A DNA stretch of 64,000 nucleotides, from positions 15,107,932 through 15,171,931 of the forward strand of contig NC_092017.1 in assembly GCF_042242105.1 (NCBI RefSeq). The letters are read 5' to 3'. Position numbers and translations under genes: made by a program. Of the stretch, positions 24,468-36,778 are shown piece after piece. The first letter of the stretch is position 1. Every line of letters starts with the position of its first letter. Source of the DNA: Pempheris klunzingeri (Eukaryota; Chordata; Actinopteri; Acropomatiformes; Pempheridae). Below the pieces are notes generated by a model. That model ran no database searches, was not told where the DNA came from, and was given only the letters and a program-made list of their open reading frames with translations.

Positions 24468-27157
24468 AATGGTAAGAGCAAAAGCAACGGAGAGAAATGG
24501 TAAATGTTCCCAGTCTCAGCCAGAGCCTGCTGGGAATCGAATTAACCCTTTTCAATTTGGTGCTTATAAAGATAAAGTGGACCTGAAGAAAAGGTTTAGG
24601 GGAGCTGCATGAAACCCACAAGCTCAGGTGGATATCTCTGTTCGCATCCCTACAAAAGTAACATATTCACATTGTGTCAAATAGTGGGGGATGGGAGCAC
24701 AGTGAGAATGTATTGATAACACCCATCATCAAGCTTTATTGATATTTTTGAATGTCTTTCTGCTATGATTTGTGGGTGTTTGTCTGAGTTCATTTGTCAC
24801 CTCAGGGAGGAGACCCTTGCTGTGTGTCTGTGGCTAATAAGGTCGATGGGGACAGGGTCACCTTGAGGTGTGTACAAAAACAGACCAACTTTATCTGACT
24901 TTCACATGTGCAGCTTAACCTTTTTTAAATGCAGCTTCAGAAGGAAAAGTTCATTCATTTGCACACATGCACACTCAAATTCACAGACCAAAACTTGACT
25001 GTCTTACACATATTTTTAGCACCTGAAAGAGACAAAATGTCATTTCTCTTTACACTTGGCCAGCAGCTCAGCTCACGACCAGCCAGCTCCTCAGATAGCC
25101 CCCGTCATAATTAGGCTGGCAGACACTCAGTAGCTACAGTAATGGTGATAAAGTTGAGCAATTAAATATTCTGCTGTTCCAACACAGCCAGCCATTCGAC
25201 TCTCCGTACACACTTGCTTACGTACGAAAAGTTGTGTATTTGTGTGTGAGAGGCAGATATAAAGACACATTGAGAGAGCACCCTGTTCTTTGTACATGCA
25301 AATGAGAAGGCAGATCTGTGAGACTGGAAAGCACTCAAGACTGCTGACCTTTTAAAACAAAAAAGGTTCAGCAACACAACAGAGGGGGCAATACACTTTA
25401 TATCGATATATTCTTCAAGAACCTGTCCAGCGTCATAAACACATGTACTTTCTCACTGCTCACTCCTCATCAGTTTGAAGTATGGATCTTACTGCCAGGC
25501 ATTTCTAAAGAGAAAAAGTATCCCACGAAAAAACTGTTCACATCAGCTCACATAGAAACTTATATTGTAGTGAACCAGGACAAATGAACAAGGGATGGAG
25601 ATATAGAGAGAAAGACAAATGGAGTTGTACACAGATGAAGGAGCAAAGGGAGAAAAACAACCCCTTTGTGATTTTCAATGCAGCTGAGCAATTCCATCTT
25701 CGAAGCTGCCTACAATCTATCATTTTATCACCAGCCCAGATGAACATCCAGTCTATTTTCTCTTTCAGCATATTTAGGGTTTTCAAGGTCACTCCTGCAT
25801 CAATACTCAAGGTATTCAGGATTCTGGATCAGTTTTCATTTTGTTCAAGATGAGCTTTCTGTTTTACCTAAACAACATGAGACAGAGAGTCTCCTCTGAT
25901 AGGGGCCGAGTGCACCTCTCTTCTTAAAACGCCAAGCAGGATCACATACATGAGGGAGAAGAAGGGGGCCGGAGGTCGAGCTCCCCTCTTTTTAGTCTCC
26001 AATCTGGTCCGTCCTCTCTCCTGGTTGCTCGTGTCACTCTTCCTGACAGCCTGAAGCACTGATGTGTCTCACTGCCACTAGGGAACGCTCTGAGGGAGTC
26101 AATTTTGTATCTCTGTGGAGGAATGTGGACTGAATGCTTGACGTCCTGCTCTTGATCGGGGCTATTGAAAACTTGTAAATGCATTTTTCAAATTTTGTCA
26201 AAACTCCTGGGTGAACAGCCAAATACTGTATATGGACACAGAAAGCCTTTGCTGGCACACACATATTGTCCACAGAAAGACCCAACACGCATCCTGTGAC
26301 CAGTCATGCAGTCATAAATGTAATGAACGAGAGTCCTAATAGTCTGAGGTGCACACCGCTGACTCATAATATGGTGAGTCCTAATATGGCCAACAAAATG
26401 CGTTCAGTAGCATCCTGTCCTTCAAATGATGTGTGTCTCTCCAATCATTCATTACAGCCTCATTAGTTTTATATTTGACAATGATGGATAGCATGCGGAC
26501 CAGAACAGTTACACAGGATTTAAATGTGCATGTTCTGTAAATGCCAAATTCTACAAACTAGTGCATAATGGAATATGACAAGCATGGCTAAGTATATCCA
26601 AAAGGTTATTTGCTATAGAGAACTAAAACAAAGATGTGAGGTTGAAATCTATGCGCTCAAAAATAAAAAAAAATTCTAAGACACAAAAAAAACTGCTTCA
26701 ATTTCTCAATTTATGTTGTGTTATGTTGGAACATTTCTATGATTCACAGGCTCACAAAAAGTGACATAATTACCACAGGTCTAAAATTTCCCCTGGACAC
26801 CCTTTATTTGAGACCTAAGAATGCCATGTGTAGTGTTCACTGGTTCTGCTGTGCCCTGCTCAATAAAGTGGGCATGTCATAAAAAATAATAATGGCAATA
26901 TTGTGAATTTTATTTCACCCAGTCAGGACTCTCTGTGTTCCCCAGGGGCTGACTCATCGGCAAGAGAGTCCTGAAACGTATTTGTCGCCTCCACCCATCT
27001 AACTCACTGATGCTGGCATGATGACAGGCAGCAAAAGAAACCACCTTTCTCGTCTGTTCACCACCAGCACCTTAATCAACTCTGTCATATCTTACCATCA
27101 TCTCCATCAATTCCCTGCAACACCCTGCCATCACTTGCCTCCCTTTCTGAAATTGTG

Positions 27158-27172
27158 CCCCCCCCCCCCCCC
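27158..27172. repeat. Poly-C tract
   Basis: Fifteen consecutive C, a possible sequencing and replication slippage point. Confidence 0.9.
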
Positions 27173-27851
27173 AACACACACAGCACCAACACCCTCCTCT
27201 TGTCCGTCTTCCTCCAAAAAGTCCCTCCGTCCCACCAGTCAGCTAGAATAGATGTCAGGCCAATCATATCAGCCTACATCATACATTTAATTTATAAATC
27301 ACAGACATGAAATATTCAGTTCAGTCCACAAGTGGTGGCAGATCTGCAGTGAGTGGATGAATGTGTGGATGAGCGAATCAGAAAGTGTTAGAAAAAAGAA
27401 GGAAAAGTTTTATGGAAAGGATTATTCTGTATTAGATCTTTAAAAAAGGCAATAGAAGGGACAGAAAGAGGGTGTAAATGAGCATGAGAGCAGCTGACAT
27501 GGCCAGTCTAACCCTATAATTCACCTTGAGAAGACCCCCCGCCGCTGTCACGATGGCTAACAGTGCAACACACCACGGGAAAGACCTGGCGATGAGGTAA
27601 GAGAATGTCAGATAAAAAAATGAGGCAAGAGAAGAGAGAGAACAGGCAGAGGGGAAGTGCAGACAGAGCGAGAGAAAGAGGGAGAGCAGAATGGTAATCC
27701 CTATGATTCACGTCTGCATTCAGACAGAGCAGAGGTCTGCGGCTACCCGGGGAGCAGAGGGGGTCGGGTGGCATCAATCAGATGCATCTGGAGGTAAGAT
27801 GAAGAGAAAAAAAGAGGGGGTGAGAGAAAAAAAGAGATGAGATTCAGGGAG

Positions 27852-27884
27852 GTGTGTGTGCGTGTGTGTGCGTGTGTGTGCGTG
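27852..27884. repeat. GTGTGTGC minisatellite-like run
   Basis: A GT run with regular C interruptions every 10 bases (GTGTGTGTGC units). Confidence 0.85.
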
Positions 27885-30800
27885 AGGCAATATGGAGATG
27901 TCAGCACTCTTTAAGTCAGAGGACAGCACTTTCCTTCCATCAAGCAGCCATTCTGTCAAGTCCATGGGGACAGAGCAGGGCTTGTGCCAGCCAGTCAACC
28001 GGTCCACGGTGAAGGCCATATATATTACATGCCCTGCCCACACAACACTTGCTCAAAACCAAGGTGGCAGGGCTCGGAGTCAGCATTAAAAAAATGTCAA
28101 GAACTTTGTTTGTAGACGGTAAAAAGAAATGACCTGAGACGTCAGAGCAACCGCAAGCCAGGATGTAAAACAATGCTTTTCAGTCAGCGATGCAAAAGCA
28201 CAGATGACCCACGCCCATGAATGTCAAAATACAATATCAGGGTTCAGTGCCCAGCAAATCCGGTCCACCTTTTAAGAAAAATAGAAGCTTTAAGTACTCA
28301 ACAATGGCAAAGTGCTGATTCAAACAGTGAAGCTGAAATAACTTTGCTCAGCAGGGTGCTGCTGAGTGCTCTGATCCCAACTGACAATTGAAGCCACCAG
28401 TTGGACTCCTAAGCACGGATTAAACACAGAAGAAAAGTCATCACAAAGACACGAACATATCACCTTGCTGAAGTGAAGGTAGTCTGTTCAGCTGATTTGA
28501 TTACTGAGCCTATAGTGGCGTGGAGAGAGAGAGACAGAGAGAGAGAGAGTCTTTAAGCCTTGCAGACCAGAAAATGGAAGGCCAAACACATCTAGGACAA
28601 AAGAGAAGAAAGCTTATCTGCACACTTTACTTCATGGTCCATCAGCAGATTTCATTCCAATAAGTGAGTTGGCCCTCTTCTAGTATTTCCAGACGAGCTA
28701 ATAGACTCGTGCTTGGAGCTGCTCTGGGGTCTAGGGGGCTATCTCCTAGCTGAGATGGAGCAGAGACAATAAATCCTGGACCCTGTGTCAGTTATCAGAG
28801 GGCTATAGATTATGCGGTTGATGAATATTTGATGGTCGGTCTTCGGCAGGAAATCAAAACCGCTACATCTCAGAGGATCGCCTCACTATTACTTGTCAAG
28901 ACACATGATGACTCCACGATGTCTCCTCTCTCTCCTCTGTACGAAGACCCAAGTCATTTTCCACAGAAACTGTTCCACCTCCCTGCTGATTGTGTGCTCA
29001 TGTGAGCAGGAGGCGGCTCTACATGGGGCAGCAAATAGGATGTTTATGACCCCATGTGCCACGTTGCCACATTATATACAGCCAAATTGAATCACGCTCA
29101 GCATGACATCGCTATTATTTCAGGGGCAATTCACTGAAGCACCATAAAATGTACATGTGATTTCTGGTTCTCAACCAGCATGAAATTTAAATTGTCAGAA
29201 TGATGAAGTGACTATAGTTTATAACTCAGGTGCCTTTGAACAAGGCCTGAACAATGAAATAAGCAGTCATGTAAGTGAGCAATAGAGTACATATAAGATA
29301 TCAAACCTAATAATGTAGAATGGCAGGGGCACGGTGAGACAGCTGTGTGGTGGAGAACCTGATTCACTAATGCGCTCCATGTAATACTGTATATCCTGAC
29401 AGGGGTGTTAGGAGGGCTTTGTTGGTAAACCCACTCAGGGTTTCTTTTTCCTTTCCATCTCTCCTTTCATTACAGGTCATTAGATGATGACACTGACAGC
29501 TTCCTGCCGATCAGCGTTACCGTTGCGTGCCGTGTATTTATCAGAAGTGGTAAGTTGAGAGTGGTCAATAAAGCAAAGTAGCCACAGACTGCTGTATCCT
29601 CTCATTTTCATGATTATCTATCAACCCCTTAATCATCTTCTGAGTGCCACTTACATAGTATGTTTTGTATCAGCTTGCTTCAACTCTTCATTCAAGCTCA
29701 AAACCCAAGGCCTTAACTGGAAATATACTACATGTCTCATTTTGTCTCATTTCATTTATATTTCCTCAAACTTCGGCCTGGCATATTTGGATATCTGGTA
29801 AACATATTCTAAACTTTGGGTTTTTAGAGTTCAGTTCTGGGGGGTTTGAACAATGTTACAATGTACAGCATGCACTAGTAATGAGTGGACCTCCAGGGGG
29901 TCCCTGCTTGTTATGGGGTATAACAGTAACACACCAACACTTCAGCAAACAGACTTCATCAGGCCACAATAAAGGCTAGAGACAGAATTCATCAAACAAC
30001 CCAATGAAGTCTGTCTTTTGCAGAGTTGTAAAAAAGAACATAGTGTGCAGCCTCTTAATTTTATTGAAATTTTGCCTTCAGCAGTGCAGTGTATATACTT
30101 GGGTGAGCATTCCTCTTACTTTTCATTTGAGTGAGTTGTCCAGCTCTCCACTCTGGGTATCGCTTACATTTTAATCTGAAAGCTCAAACTGTCCAAAGAA
30201 CAGCACTGGACATCTGTCCTCTGCTCAACGACCTCAATCAGATTTCAGATACCAAAAACTCAGATTACTCATTACTGTTAATAAGACGTGGTTAATTATT
30301 CAGCAGTTGCCACTATAACGTGAGACGACACGGATGGAAGAAGCCGGGAAAGCTGCGGTGCATCCAACGCCTGGCACAGATTTCAGAGTCCTGGTGGGTA
30401 AATGATAAGGTGTAGGATGGGCCAAAGCGCACACCTCGATGGCCAGAAACCAGATCGAATAACACAATAACTGACAAGAGTCTGTCACAGATGGAGTGTA
30501 ACGCTCTGACGACACAGTGCACATAAAGGGTTTTTTTTTTCTATCAGCATCAATTGCAAACCTGAAAGAGTAAATGAAACTCAAAATACATTCCGAGGGA
30601 AAATTAGATTTTTATTCTGAGTGACAGTTTTAAATTAAATTCACTTGCGTTCTGCTGCTAGCTGTTTAGGATGTATGCATCTGTGCTATCCGAGTGACAT
30701 GTGGGGGGGTTCATACACAATATCTCAGCATGATAATTCAGTCAACATTTGTGGAGGGTGCCTTGCTTCGGGCTAAAGGGGGAGAAGGAATTCTGTCTTG

Positions 30801-31436
30801 CCACACAAGCATTGTCATTGTAATTTCATGGCACATTGGCCCATGATGTGATGGTTTTGTGGTTTAAAATAAATCAAATTAAGCTGGTTTGGACTCCCAG
30901 TAGCCTTGTTAGATGGTAATATTTTCTATTTCTGACCTTTAATCTCCTTAAATCAAGACAAATAAGGTAACATAAATACAGTCGTCAGTCAGTTGCCTAT
31001 TTTTTCCTTCTGGGTAAAAAATCCGAAGTGTTCTGTTATTTTTATTTTCTATTTCAAGGTAAAGTTTAAGTCATCAAGCCCCTCAATCTCTTTTTTATTA
31101 TTATCTCCAAACCAGAACCATAAGCATTTACTGCAACTCTATGACAGTAGGACTCTTGTGATCAGCTGGACATTAAGTTAAACTGGACTGAAAGAGCACA
31201 AAGCATCTGCGGCGGAGGATAACTTCTCAAGTTTGACATGGATAATACGACGAAGCTTTAAACTTACAACACGGTATCTCAAACAGCACTAAAAGAGATG
31301 CAAGTCATTCTCTACAGTATTTCGCATCGCTATCTCTTAAAAATCCACATCCGATACTGACTGACGTGCCTTAAAAAAAAACGCATGCATCAAACGTGGC
31401 GTGTAATGCAAATATTTGCCAGATTATTGCACAAAC

Positions 31437-31570
31437 CTGTCAGGGAGTCCTGTACGTGTGTCCACTGCAGCTTCAAACTTTGTGATGCGCTCGTCTCTCC
31501 TCCTCCTCCTCCTCCTGCTGCTCCTCCGCTGATGATGATGCTGCTGCCGCTGAGCGTCGCTTTGCTGGGA
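31437..31570 (-). other. ctxn1: Candidate non-coding first exon of ctxn1
   Basis: Read on the - strand, this segment follows a CCAAT/TATA-like promoter, is richer in CpG than its surroundings, contains GGA, CAG and ATC triplet runs and ends at a CAG|GTTTGT donor-like site. ctxn1 is the next gene on this strand. A different or unknown transcript is possible; RNA data would decide. Confidence 0.35.
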
Positions 31571-31660
31571 GACACGACTGGAACCAGGCAGAGGCTCTTA
31601 AAGCTCCCCACCCACTCCGGCCTCCCCCAGGGCGCACAGCCAATCACAAAGGTGCCCTCA
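31571..31660 (-). promoter_or_regulatory. Candidate core promoter (CCAAT box, GC box, TATA-like) on - strand
   Basis: On the - strand, ATTGG (an NF-Y/CCAAT site, + map 31640-31644) is followed by a GGGTGGGG GC-box-like run (about 31605-31612) and CTTTAAGAG (31597-31603), a TATA-like element. The spacing of about 40 bases from CCAAT to TATA is normal, and initiation is expected near 31570. It stands out from very AT-rich flanks. Confidence 0.45.
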
Positions 31661-34653
31661 ACTCAATAATACAGAAATGAATGGTACATAACACAACTGC
31701 CCGTAGTCACCAAAACAACAGTAACACACAACACCAGAAATTATGGGCAAGATAATAAACAAATACCATATTACTGCCTGTGAATATTGCCATGCCTGTA
31801 AACTCATTATTGTACTCTTTAGGGTATCACTAAGTGACAGTTAATTGACCTTATATATATTTTTTTAGCTATTGACACATCTTATGTCTTGTGTCCTTGT
31901 TCAAAATGTCTACTGCACTGCTCTGTACTGAAGGGAGATACGAGGCAATTTATCTGTGCCTGTGTGACATCTGATGACTATAATAAACAATAAACCACCA
32001 TTTTATGTGCAATCCTGTCACACAAAGCTTGTAATGCAGAATTAGCCCAACACCTCACAGGTGACTTCACACAAATGGCTGCTATTCTCTTCCTGTCCTC
32101 AGCCACTTTGTTCTTGAAAGCAGCTTGATTAGGCACATCCTCCTTGGCTGCTTCCTTCAAAGTCCCTCTTTTTAAGAAGCAATCCAAATAGCTTGGTGCA
32201 CCTTAAAACTGTTGGTGTGTATGCTGCTTATGAACTAGGAAACTTTTCTCAAACTTCTTGATTAATATTGGATGGAAAAGATCAGTTGAAAGACACATGA
32301 GTCCCAGATTTTCTTTCTTTGTTTGCACAGGCTACATAATATGCAGGTTCGTTAAAACTCAGGTGAACTCCAGGAGGAAGTGAACTCACACCTCTATTTT
32401 CAGCTACTGGGTGAAGTAATTAAATGACAAACAAACAGCAAACAGAACTCAAAATTCCACCATACTGGTCCACTCCATCTCTTCATCCCTCTCCTCAACT
32501 CATTCTTTCTCAGCTATACACCCTTCCTTCCTTCCTCCCTCCATTTCTTAAGCTGTCCAATCCACACCAGCATGCCACGTCCTCTTCCTGCTCTTCCAGT
32601 CCATGCAGCGTCCATGTGGGGGAACCAGTGGCATCTGTGCAATCTGTGTCACCTGCTGCCGTCCCTGATCCCACTGCCAGGTGCTACTGGTGCCAGTCAC
32701 CTCACCTGTGGCCCTAGTAGTACGGGTCAGCGCTTGAGCGTCGGGGCAGGTGGGACATGGGAGCATTGGCAGACGGGTCCTACGTGCGGAGAGGCCTTAA
32801 TTAGATTTATTGCTGTAGTTCTTTTGGTCCTCAGAGACTCACCTCCACAGTAGTTATGTAATTGATGAGGGAATTCTGCAAACCTGCTTCCTGGAACTAA
32901 TTTTTGCCGAGAAACAAGTGTTCCATTTCGAAATATTTGTTCAGAGCAGATTAATGCTGCTTCTCTTCTTAACTAACCAAACCAGTACAACTAATGTATG
33001 ACTCTGAGGTGAGTTTTCCAACTGTGGTACATCAGCAATAGGCAGGATCTGAAAACTTTCCAGTGTCCAGTTAGAAATTAATAGAAGCAAACCAACTCAA
33101 GCTGAGGTTTGATGACTTTTTGTATTCTCCAATATAAGCCAACAAAGTGCAGGATGGACATGCTCCTGAACACATCCCTGCTGGTTCATCTCATGAAGGT
33201 GAGAGCGAGTGATACAGTGATGGTGAGTGTTCAAACCTTTGACAGCCCAGCTGGACGTACATCTATTATCGCTGTGCTAATTCTAATTAAAGCAATTTTC
33301 TCTTGGAACAAAATGGCAGTTTCACATTAGGGGCTGAAAATGTCCATGTATTTTAAAGTGTGTATAAGTGTGTGTTCATCCCCTGTGGAGTGGCTGTGTG
33401 GGTGTGTGCAAGTACATTACGGATGTGGTCCGTATGTGTGTGTGTGTAGGAGGATGTGAATGGAGCTAGAGAGCCCATATCTGGCATGTTGACTAAAATC
33501 TCCATGACTTGTTAACCTGAAAGGGATAAGTGTATAAATAAGTGTGTCTGTGCATGCATAATGCTCCTGTATGCAAGTAAAAAAAAAAATCATATTCTCT
33601 GGTTTTGTGTCTGTGATTGTGCGTGTGTTAGTATGTGTCTGGGTCTGGTGTGGGTGGAGGAGCAGGTGGCCATGACCAATCAATAAGCCTGATAATGAGA
33701 TCTGAGGGGTGTCATTATGGTGGCCCCTCGGGCGTACAACGCCTCCTCTTCCGTAAAGAGCATTGTTGTCTCCTCTCCTCCGAGCGAACACGCACCTCAT
33801 TAACCTTTTGAGCCAACACAACACCGACCAGACGCCATTTACTTTCCCCCAACATGTTTGGTCGTCGGCTTTCATTATTAGGCAAATAAACCTTTTATCT
33901 CTCGATGGAACATATGCCATAATTTCTCAAATTGTCTAGAAAGTTAAGCCATCTGTTTCTGTGAAGACTCTCAGCAGCAGTTTGGTGGTTTTTCATAAGG
34001 TTGAAGGTTTAGTTTCCTCAACTTTGTGCTGTATAAAATGTTTTGAAGAAGAATAAACCAAAGTGTATAATGTGATTTCAGCTGCAGCATTTACTTATCC
34101 ATCAGTTCAAAGTGGAAAATCCTCTCTACCAAAGTATCTGTTAATGTTAGCAAATAATCTAATAATAATGATTTCAAAATTAAACTTCAGACAGCGTGTG
34201 GCATTTTGTGATTGACAGCAGTGGAAATTACTTTCTGAAAATATCCCACACTAACTCAATTCTAACCTACCATCTCATCAAAACCTTATATAATGCCTTA
34301 ATGATTATATTTGCAGTAGAAACTCAAGTAGGCATTACATAATATATAGATACATTTTGCAAACTGCTGCTGCGATGCAGAAGTATGTTTGAGAGGGGGT
34401 TTTATGCCAAGCGTGAACATTTTCTCCTCCCTGAAGCCAGCTGTCCCTCGTGGCTGTAATCCTTCCCATGTTGAACACCAGCACATGGATTATCACAATA
34501 ATGTGCAGGAAAACCAGCAGCCGCTGTTTTCAAAGTGAAAGTGGAAAAGTGTACAGGGTGTCTGAAAGGCATTAAAACCTCTGGGAATCAGAGCTGTTTT
34601 GTAGCCAGTGACCTTCAGAGCCATGCCAGTTCCCCTGTGGCGTGTTAATACGA

Positions 34654-34655
<2 letters not shown>

Positions 34656-34706
<51 letters not shown>
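34656..34706. repeat. GT microsatellite
   Basis: A pure GT run of about 51 bases. Confidence 0.95.
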
Positions 34707-34707
<1 letters not shown>

Positions 34708-35599
34708 ACTTTACTGTAGGGGTTGTCTGACTGAGGAGTGCAGAGGAACCTTGCTAAACTGAGCGTAGAGGGACTGTCCTGAAACCAGAAGGACACACGT
34801 TTGGCCCCCTAAAAGAATTACTGTGGGTGATTCAGCAGCCATGTGTCGTGCTAAAGACGTTTAGCAGCTTCATGTTTATCCATCCTGAGCTCTTGAACGA
34901 GAACAACAGCTAAATGCGCAAATGTAAATGAAATTCCACAAATATGCTTTACTGGCTGAAACACAGTGCTGGATCAGCACATTTTCCCAGCATGCATGGA
35001 CACGTACTCTAAACAAGCAGAGGATTAGACGTCTAATTACATGTAGCTATCAGCCCAGAAATTCAAACACTTTCCCACACACAATTTGCAGAATAATTCC
35101 ATGCCCTGTGCTCATTTGGTTCACTGATATTTGTTGTGTTTGAAGTTTAAATCAACAAGAGTCAGTAGTTGGAAAAATGAATGAATTGCAAGTTTGCAAG
35201 TGCGTGTGTGTGTGTGTGTATATGTGTGTGTCTTTGTGTGTCCTCTGCTGTTGGGGCTGCTGAGAGCAGAGTCCACATTTCCCCAATGATTTCAAACAGG
35301 CTGCAGGGGAGGTGATCGGTGAAAAGGGTTTACTCGTTTCCCCTCAGTCCTGGTTATGGAGTAACATTCATCATACAGTTTCCTCACCCTGGATTGTCCC
35401 AGTGCCACCAATGTGCCAACTCACACACCCAGTCCCTGACACACACATATACACACACACAAACTCAGTCAGACACATTCACCTATCTGTCCCCAGCCAG
35501 CTCCTCCTTGCTGATCCATGCTTCACGGTCCATTTGATATTCTATTTTTGTTTAATTACTCTAAAGTGTCTGGCCAGGTAAGTCCAAGGTCTTAGCATG

Positions 35600-35600
<1 letters not shown>

Positions 35601-35630
<30 letters not shown>
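35601..35630. repeat. GT microsatellite
   Basis: A pure GT run of 30 bases. Confidence 0.95.
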
Positions 35631-35633
<3 letters not shown>

Positions 35634-35903
35634 TCCACAGCAGGTCAAACCTTGTGGCTCAGAATAACTAAGCAACTAAGATGTGAGCATGGCAGTTTTT
35701 TTGTGCAGTCATTGAAGGAAGTGTGGCTAAAAACACACTATTGCTGCGAGTGTGTGCTTTAATTTTGTGCACCGCATGAGGTCCACCGATGTCCATTTAC
35801 TCGATTGTTTTTAAAAGTGTACTCCACTGATTTAGCTTTGCTCTCCTATAACACTGTCAGACTGTCAATGAACAGTTTTTTTTTTTTTTTATAATAAAAG
35901 GGG

Positions 35904-36115
35904 TCAAAATCAGTGCAGCACAGCCAGAGATATAATCTTTTTTATTTATGCATTCTTTCTCCTCGTCAAAACCTGGCACCTACATTACCCATAATACATC
36001 TTGAGCACAGACAGTTCAGTTGGGAATTCAGGTGTTTTATGTTAGCAATAGCTAGTGTAGCTTCGAGTCACTTGCCTCAAGCAGAGATGAGGGCCGGGCT
36101 GTAGAGGTCTGGTAA
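35904..36115 (+). repeat. Dispersed repeat, copy A
   Basis: It shares an ordered series of motifs with 42140-42340: CCAGAGATAT, a T-rich run, CATTCT, GTCAAAACCTGGCA, CTACATTA, CACAATAC-like, AGTTGG, ATTCAGGTGT and TTATG, then AGAGGTCT. Both copies have the same orientation. The AAAACCTGGC-CTACATTA core is one I associate with a common percomorph repeat; the class is not determined. Homology continues weakly to about 36240. Confidence 0.75.
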
Positions 36116-36755
36116 GCTCACTTCTTTTCAAACTTGTGTCACCCACAAAATTGCCCCTAGTGACATCACTTGAGGCCACAATAGGCTTATTCAACTTTTT
36201 TCACAGATGCAGTCAAGCTCCCCAACATCTGTGAACATACTTCAGTGTGTAAAATGGGTGGAGAGTAATAATCGTCCATCAATACCTTGATCCAAGTTTA
36301 CCCATGATGGTAAAATTAGTTTTTTATGAAAAATTAGCTCAACCCCTGACCTTGGTAAGAGCATTCTGAGAATTCATCCCATCCCCAGGGAGAGCCTGGT
36401 TAAATGCATGGTCTTAGTAATTCATAAAAGCATTAATTATTCATGCATATTGAACGGTAGTAAACAATCCCTGTGTAGAGTGAGAAAATAAGTTCCTGGT
36501 GACAGGCTCTTTAACAGCTTGATGTGATTCTGAGCCTGGGAACATTTATTACTCCAAAACTTAAAGCAAAAGGATTGATGACTGTTTGATATCAGCTTTG
36601 GAAATTAAGTGTAAAGCTGTAAAGGTTTGATCAAGCCGGAGAAACAGACAGTGATTGGAGGAGTTTGTCAGACGAGCCTGCCAAAATCATTTTGAACTCA
36701 CAGTCTAATTTTCCTTCACTGAGAACAAGAGAGAGCAAGTGAGAGGGAGAGAGAG

Positions 36756-36778
36756 GGGTGGGGGGGTGGGGGGGGGGC
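36756..36778. repeat. G-rich tract
   Basis: Runs GGGG, GGGGGG, GGG and GGGGGGGG separated by T. It fits a G-quadruplex-forming pattern on the + strand. Confidence 0.85.

Larger units (their letters stand above)
18641..31436 (-). other. ctxn1: Putative long 5' UTR intron of ctxn1
   Basis: No coding exon is supported in this 12.8 kb. It would be an intron if the promoter near 31570 drives ctxn1, with a donor CAG|GTTTGT at 31436/31437 and an acceptor before 18640. It holds CT, GT, CA and GA microsatellites, a dispersed repeat (23600-23870), and some AT-rich blocks that look like possible enhancers (for example 20160-20350). The open frames in it are short, uneven in composition and not recognisable. 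Confidence 0.35.

Noticed and set aside
31385..31669. Open frames on both strands (94 and 85 codons) at the GC-rich patch
   Set aside because: The patch looks like a promoter and first exon; the frames have no family resemblance and reflect triplet-rich composition.
32424..32853. A GC-richer patch with overlapping open frames on both strands, considered as an extra gene or exon
   Set aside because: No frame resembles a known protein, and the tandem T/C-rich flank explains the composition; it is recorded only as part of the intergenic region.
33417..33920. A 167-codon open frame on the - strand, the longest in the intergenic region
   Set aside because: It runs through GT-rich low-complexity DNA (QTQTHTNT-like, HTHTYG), has no recognisable domain, and no splice or promoter context supports it.
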